A stretch of 64,000 nucleotides of DNA from assembly GCA_004794785.1 (NCBI GenBank), contig SJOL01010112.1, positions 1,009,802 to 1,073,801 of the forward strand. Reading direction: 5' to 3'. The notes beneath the pieces were generated by a model that worked only from the letters and a program-made list of their open reading frames with translations, did no database searches and was not told the origin of the DNA. A program made the translations under genes and the position numbers. Source of the stretch: Opisthorchis felineus (taxonomy: Eukaryota > Platyhelminthes > Trematoda > Opisthorchiida > Opisthorchiidae). Shown here one piece after another: positions 60,421 to 64,000 of this stretch (position 1 is the first letter of the stretch; the number at the start of each line of letters is the position of its first letter).

Positions 60421-60841
60421 GAGGATAAACCCCCTTTTCCGGACCACCATCGAACCGACAAACCGGAGAAGGACAAAGATCAACTCAGCAAATTAACCAT
60501 CCAACTGCAACTAAATTTTCCAATAAGAGAAGAAAAACCTGCATCAAGCGCAGAAGTCCAAGCGGCTGATCGGTCTGAAGTAAGGAAACTACCAAAAATA
60601 GAAGTCACCACCACAACCAACCAAATTCAAGGAAGACAGACCACAACGCAACACAGACCGGGAAAGGACCATCCGAAAACGCCCCTGAAACACCCAAAGC
60701 AGCCATCCAAAAACTGATGGAATACGATACATACAGACCACAACGCAGCACAAATGACGATCGGCACAATAATGCTACAAGAAGGGTATATGCCAATTAA
60801 GCAATCACATGGCAGGATATTAGATACTCTTCAGAAAGTAT

Positions 60842-60847
60842 ATAAAC
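60842..60847 (+). promoter_or_regulatory. TATA box in the PLE terminal repeat
   Basis: TATAAA within agtatataaacgc, just upstream of the ribozyme-like core, where internal promoters of these elements are expected. Confidence 0.4.
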
Positions 60848-60886
60848 GCAGCCAGGCAAAGTAGAAGTACCCACCCAACTGCGCAA

Positions 60887-60917
60887 TGACGATGTTTCCT
60901 CGACTGGGGACGAAACA
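60887..60917 (+). ncRNA. Hammerhead-ribozyme-like core of the PLE
   Basis: The order is ATGACGA, stem strand GTTTCC (60895-60900), loop TCGACT, stem strand GGGGAC (60907-60912), then GAAAC. The stem pairs fully with two G-U pairs. The hammerhead consensus is CUGANGA, stem II, GAAA; here the first C is A, which should impair cleavage. Minimal hammerheads of this kind are known from Penelope-like elements. Confidence 0.55.
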
Positions 60918-60999
60918 TTTGCAAGCCAATTGTCAAGCTCGGTGAACAGATCGACGACCACTTGAACAACCAGCAGTCCCGTTGTATGTTATTATTGCT

Positions 61000-61859
61000 T
61001 TTTCTTTCCCAACTCACTGTAATTTCTTCCCCTCTATGTCCGACTTTTTCTGCGTATATGTTATGTTATGACGTCCGGTTATTTTTATGACGTTGATTCC
61101 GTACGTAAACTGTATTTTATCATTACAGTATCCAAAACACACTAACTCAAAAGCAAGCTGAATAGATATTTTAACCAAAAGAAAGTCGCTGGAAATTCGT
61201 TGGTATCATGGGTTAAGAGATGTTACCCCGAACTGTTGTTTTCGGTCTGATACAAAAGCTGATACGAAAGTATGCCACCAAATTTCATTCACCGGCAATG
61301 TTCACAAATTTGCAGATTTCTAAATGTGGCATATGCCGGAGGCTGCATGCCGTGAAAATGGAAGAACCGCACTACTTGTCCTGACAATTTATTGCATCTA
61401 CCTATCTGAGTTGCACCAAAATCTCTAGCTAGATGAACGAATTTATTTCCAAACATTTCAGACAGAAGTTGGAGCCCAGAAGCTGTCAACCACGTACGCG
61501 TCAATCATTATAGCCGATTTGAAATCTGATGCATTTTCTACTACTGATTTGTTCGCTTACCCCTAGTAAGTAGTCTTAAGTTTTAATTAATAAGATTTCT
61601 TGTATTAATGCACTATGAAATTTTAAACAGCATAAATTTCATACATTCTTTGATTGATTGGACATTACACACCTACATGTCTTATCCGCCAAGTAACCTG
61701 GTCAGAGAGCGGACCTGGTTGACTGTGCTTATTTTGAAGCAAACTGAGAATGTAACGTTCTCAAAGACGCCGCTGGGCAAAACAAGCTTATTAGCCCCCG
61801 ATTCTTGTGTTGGAGTATCTTATGGACATTACATTCTAGGCCTCAGCTTGAGTAAAAAC
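61000..61859. other. No feature recognised
   Basis: About 860 bp after the PLE. Only short open frames. Possibly the start of a third copy of the region before block A', but similarity is clear only from about 61950. Confidence 0.35.
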
Positions 61860-61949
61860 GAGTTTGACTGTCTCATTTAGATGCGCTTGCCAGAGGACAC
61901 CCGCGGAAGCCTGTTTGGCACTGTTAAACTGTTGTCGTACTCAGGTTCA

Positions 61950-62120
61950 GACTTTCGAGTGTGAGAAATGCTTACGCCACAGTCCGCTGGAGAGACTCAT
62001 CTTGGGCCTCACTAACTTCAGACACTCTCCAGTACTTTGTTCACTCTTAATGCCAATTTACTTAGGATGCATTTTTCTACTGATCGGGTATTTTTTACAG
62101 TTGGGATATTTTAAGACAGT
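61950..62120. repeat. Short dispersed repeat (partner 50440-50560)
   Basis: Shares gctggagaga, cttgggcctca and ctccagtactttg-like sequence with 50478-50530. Lies at the same distance from the edge of a Gypsy insertion rather than of a terminal exon, so no third terminal exon is visible. Confidence 0.6.
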
Positions 62121-62307
62121 TCGTAATCACACGGTAGATCAAAATACATCGCATTTAAGTTTTGTTTACAATGGTTAACACGTTTGAACCAAAGTGAAGC
62201 TCTATTACTAAAAATCTCAGTACCTTCATAAATAGAGCCAAATACTCTCAAGTAGGTCAGAAAATTAATAATAAAAATGATGTTTATTCCCAAATGGTGG
62301 AGGGAGT

Positions 62308-62608
62308 TGTTAGGTGGGATTCCACACCGATACCGCTTTAACGCTCGCAGTTTTGCGCTGCTACGGCCAAGAAGCCTATCTTGCACAAGGTTAGCTAAAA
62401 GTTCGGGCAGCTTGCAGGTCCTGGCATCAAGGCAAGCTTTGATTGATCGAAAGCCTGTACCCAACAGCAAATCACGACCCAATATTGGCCGAATGCCGGT
62501 TGCCAGTGACGCACCCAGAAGAATTTCCAGAAGTTTGTCGCCACACACACTGTATATACGACTCGCCGTACAAGGGTTCTTTATTTGGGCGTTAATATGC
62601 GTTGTGCA
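62308..62608 (+). repeat. 5' LTR of the second Gypsy element (approximate ends)
   Basis: Starts TGTTAGGTGG, is clearly more GC-rich than its surroundings, and contains a TATA-like ctgtatatacg about 60 bp before the end. The primer-site-like TGGTGA begins at 62613. The second LTR is outside the window, so ends cannot be fixed. Confidence 0.5.
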
Positions 62609-62706
62609 CCTTTGGTGATTTTTTGACGGGGACTCCTTGGGAGGCTCAGACTGAGAACTAAGCTGAGGAGGATACCGTTACTGCAATTGGTGAACGGAAA
62701 CGTAGG

Positions 62707-63990
62707 ATGTCATTAGATTTTGACCAGCTCCCAGAATTATTGCAGCAGCAACAAAAGCAGATTTAAGAAGCACAACTGAAGCTCCCTGAATCGCTGACTC
62801 AGAGGCTGCACATCCAGACAACAGTAGCCAGTATTAGTGAGTCTTCTTTTTCCTCAACTGATGTAGCCCCGGATTCAGTCACGCTTTCTAGTTCAAGCTG
62901 TACAAAGATGCGTGGAAAACTGATTTTTCTAAGTTTCATTACGGATGGAAAGTCAAATTATTGCTGCAAAAACCGGCACACCGGAACATGAACGGTACAC
63001 GAACTTTATTCTCCCCAATTTGACCCGCAACCTTTGCCTTGATGAAACGTTTAGAACACCGTCCCAAATATTCGGAGATCAGACCTCACTGTTCAATGTC
63101 CATTACCAATGACTCAAACTGGTCAAAAAAGGTTATGACGATTTCATCACGCTTGCCAATGCTGTCAGTCGGAAGTGAGAGCGCCTTCAGCTCAACACAA
63201 TGAAGGAGAATCAGTTTGGGTTTGTTATTTTTGTATCCGGTCTCCATGAATGGCTCCCTGAAGTTACTTTGCTTTTGATATACCATAGTGGATGGAGCAG
63301 GAAGCCGAGAACCGATACAGAGTTGCTCGACCGTTCAACAAGTTATAAGAGGAATACCGTCAGGCATGATCTTAATGTTGCATTCAGAATGGAAGCATGA
63401 CTCGTTGGATTTGCGGGTACTGGGGATTGCACGGAACAAAGACAATCTCACAAATAGTGGGCATTATCCAATGTAGACGCAGTCGTGCCTGAATTAGCCC
63501 TATCTGAATGCGGTGTACATCGCGGGCATGGGAACCCGTTTTAGGGCATTTTCTATCTTTTGTGGAACATATCAAGCTGAAGCAAGATCAGACCGTTTAA
63601 AAGTTGAAGATGGTGTGCAAAAACAGAACGAACGAGGAATAAATAGAGGCTTCCTGTCAGGCACATGATAAAAAATCTGTAACTTGCAGAAAATGAGGAA
63701 CCAGAAAAGACCTGGTGAAGCAGCAGTGTTTCGACGATCCGGCCGGTCAACTGGATCTAAAACCGAAAACAAATGCTGGGGCTCCGCGGCCTCGGACAGT
63801 TGATCTTATGTCCAGGTTCACGAGAAGAGTTGTTGAAGAAGATGAAGTGGAGTAATTAGCAGTAGGGATCAATGGTAGCAGGAACCTCAGAATCATGGTG
63901 TACAGTGAAACTGTAGAGACTCAGCGGTGCCGCTGCTGGAGCGGAGTCGGGTGTAAAAGTTTCTTGGGAGGGAGAGTTGGCACTAACGCA
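62707..63990 (+). pseudogene. Decayed Gag of the second Gypsy element
   Basis: ATG at 62707 opens SLDFDQLPELLQQQQKQ and stops after 19 codons. Later segments in shifting frames keep a Gag-like order: an acidic and glutamine-rich start, a central region (DDFIT near 63140), and a basic end. No intact zinc knuckle was found before the window ends. Confidence 0.55.
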
Positions 63991-64000
63991 CACGACAAAG

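Larger units (their letters stand above)
59660..60990 (+). mobile_element. 5'-truncated, decayed Penelope-like element
   Basis: The remnant holds the end of the reverse transcriptase/linker region, a GIY-YIG endonuclease and a 3' terminal repeat with TATA box and hammerhead core. The 5' limit is approximate, set where block A' similarity ends and PLE-like reading begins. The reverse-transcriptase catalytic core is not present. The 3' end is placed near 60990 by comparison with the foldback arm at 41533-41590. No target duplication found. Confidence 0.7.
62308..64000 (+). mobile_element. Second Ty3/Gypsy element, 5' part only (runs off the window)
   Basis: A 5' LTR-like stretch is followed by TGGTGA at a primer-site position and by a Gag reading that starts at 62707. 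The element is degenerate, with many stops. Pol would lie beyond 64000. Confidence 0.6.

Noticed and set aside
62111..62618. Open frames of 113-145 codons on both strands at the right-hand LTR
   Set aside because: They coincide with the LTR-like stretch in front of a Gag start and have no domain of their own.

Overview
The window looks like repeat-rich, AT-rich nuclear DNA from a parasitic flatworm, most likely a trematode (fluke). No prokaryotic gene layout, rRNA, tRNA or CRISPR array was seen. Three observations point to a fluke: a decayed Penelope-like element (PLE) with a GIY-YIG endonuclease and a hammerhead-type ribozyme core; Ty3/Gypsy LTR elements, one of which keeps a tRNA primer site, a polypurine tract and a perfect target duplication; and coding sequence that survives only as short exons in long introns. 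The species cannot be named from this window.

The main result is an apparent tandem cluster of micro-exon genes on the + strand. Signal-peptide-like 5' exons lie at 21334, 30287 and 34776, with a start-codon-less relative at 36788. Very short exons of 18-39 bp lie between good splice sites. Nearly all are multiples of three and open in phase 1, so each could be included or skipped without a frameshift. Longer 3' exons end at 282 and 50842. This matches the architecture known for micro-exon genes (MEGs) of flukes: secreted proteins varied by alternative splicing. The best evidence is internal. Two diverged copies of one large block, A (about 1-12260) and A' (about 50640-59400), keep the same micro-exon lengths, phase and open frame, while the introns have gained and lost up to 1.5 kb. 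Exon-to-gene assignment is inference, and no 5' exon was found for the A or A' exon sets.

Layout. 1-12.3 kb: block A, with the end of one gene and 8-10 micro-exons. 12.3-15.9 kb: mostly empty, one signal-peptide-like ORF. 15.9-19.2 kb: tandem repeats B and B'. 19.4-25.6 kb: block C. 28.4-34.3 kb and 36.9-37.4 kb: its diverged copy C', split by a 2.6 kb segment carrying a further gene start. 38.9-41.8 kb: internally deleted Gypsy element (- strand), one LTR of which carries a 222 bp foldback PLE fragment. 42.0-42.7 kb: two possible exons. 42.9-47.2 kb: a 1730 bp sequence repeated on both sides of an 821 bp run of N, most simply an unmerged contig overlap. 47.2-50.8 kb: exons ending in a 3' exon. 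50.6-59.4 kb: block A'. 59.7-61.0 kb: PLE remnant. 62.3-64 kb: start of a second, decayed Gypsy element.

All exon calls rest on reading splice signals, frame and block conservation by eye. RNA evidence is the decisive missing test.
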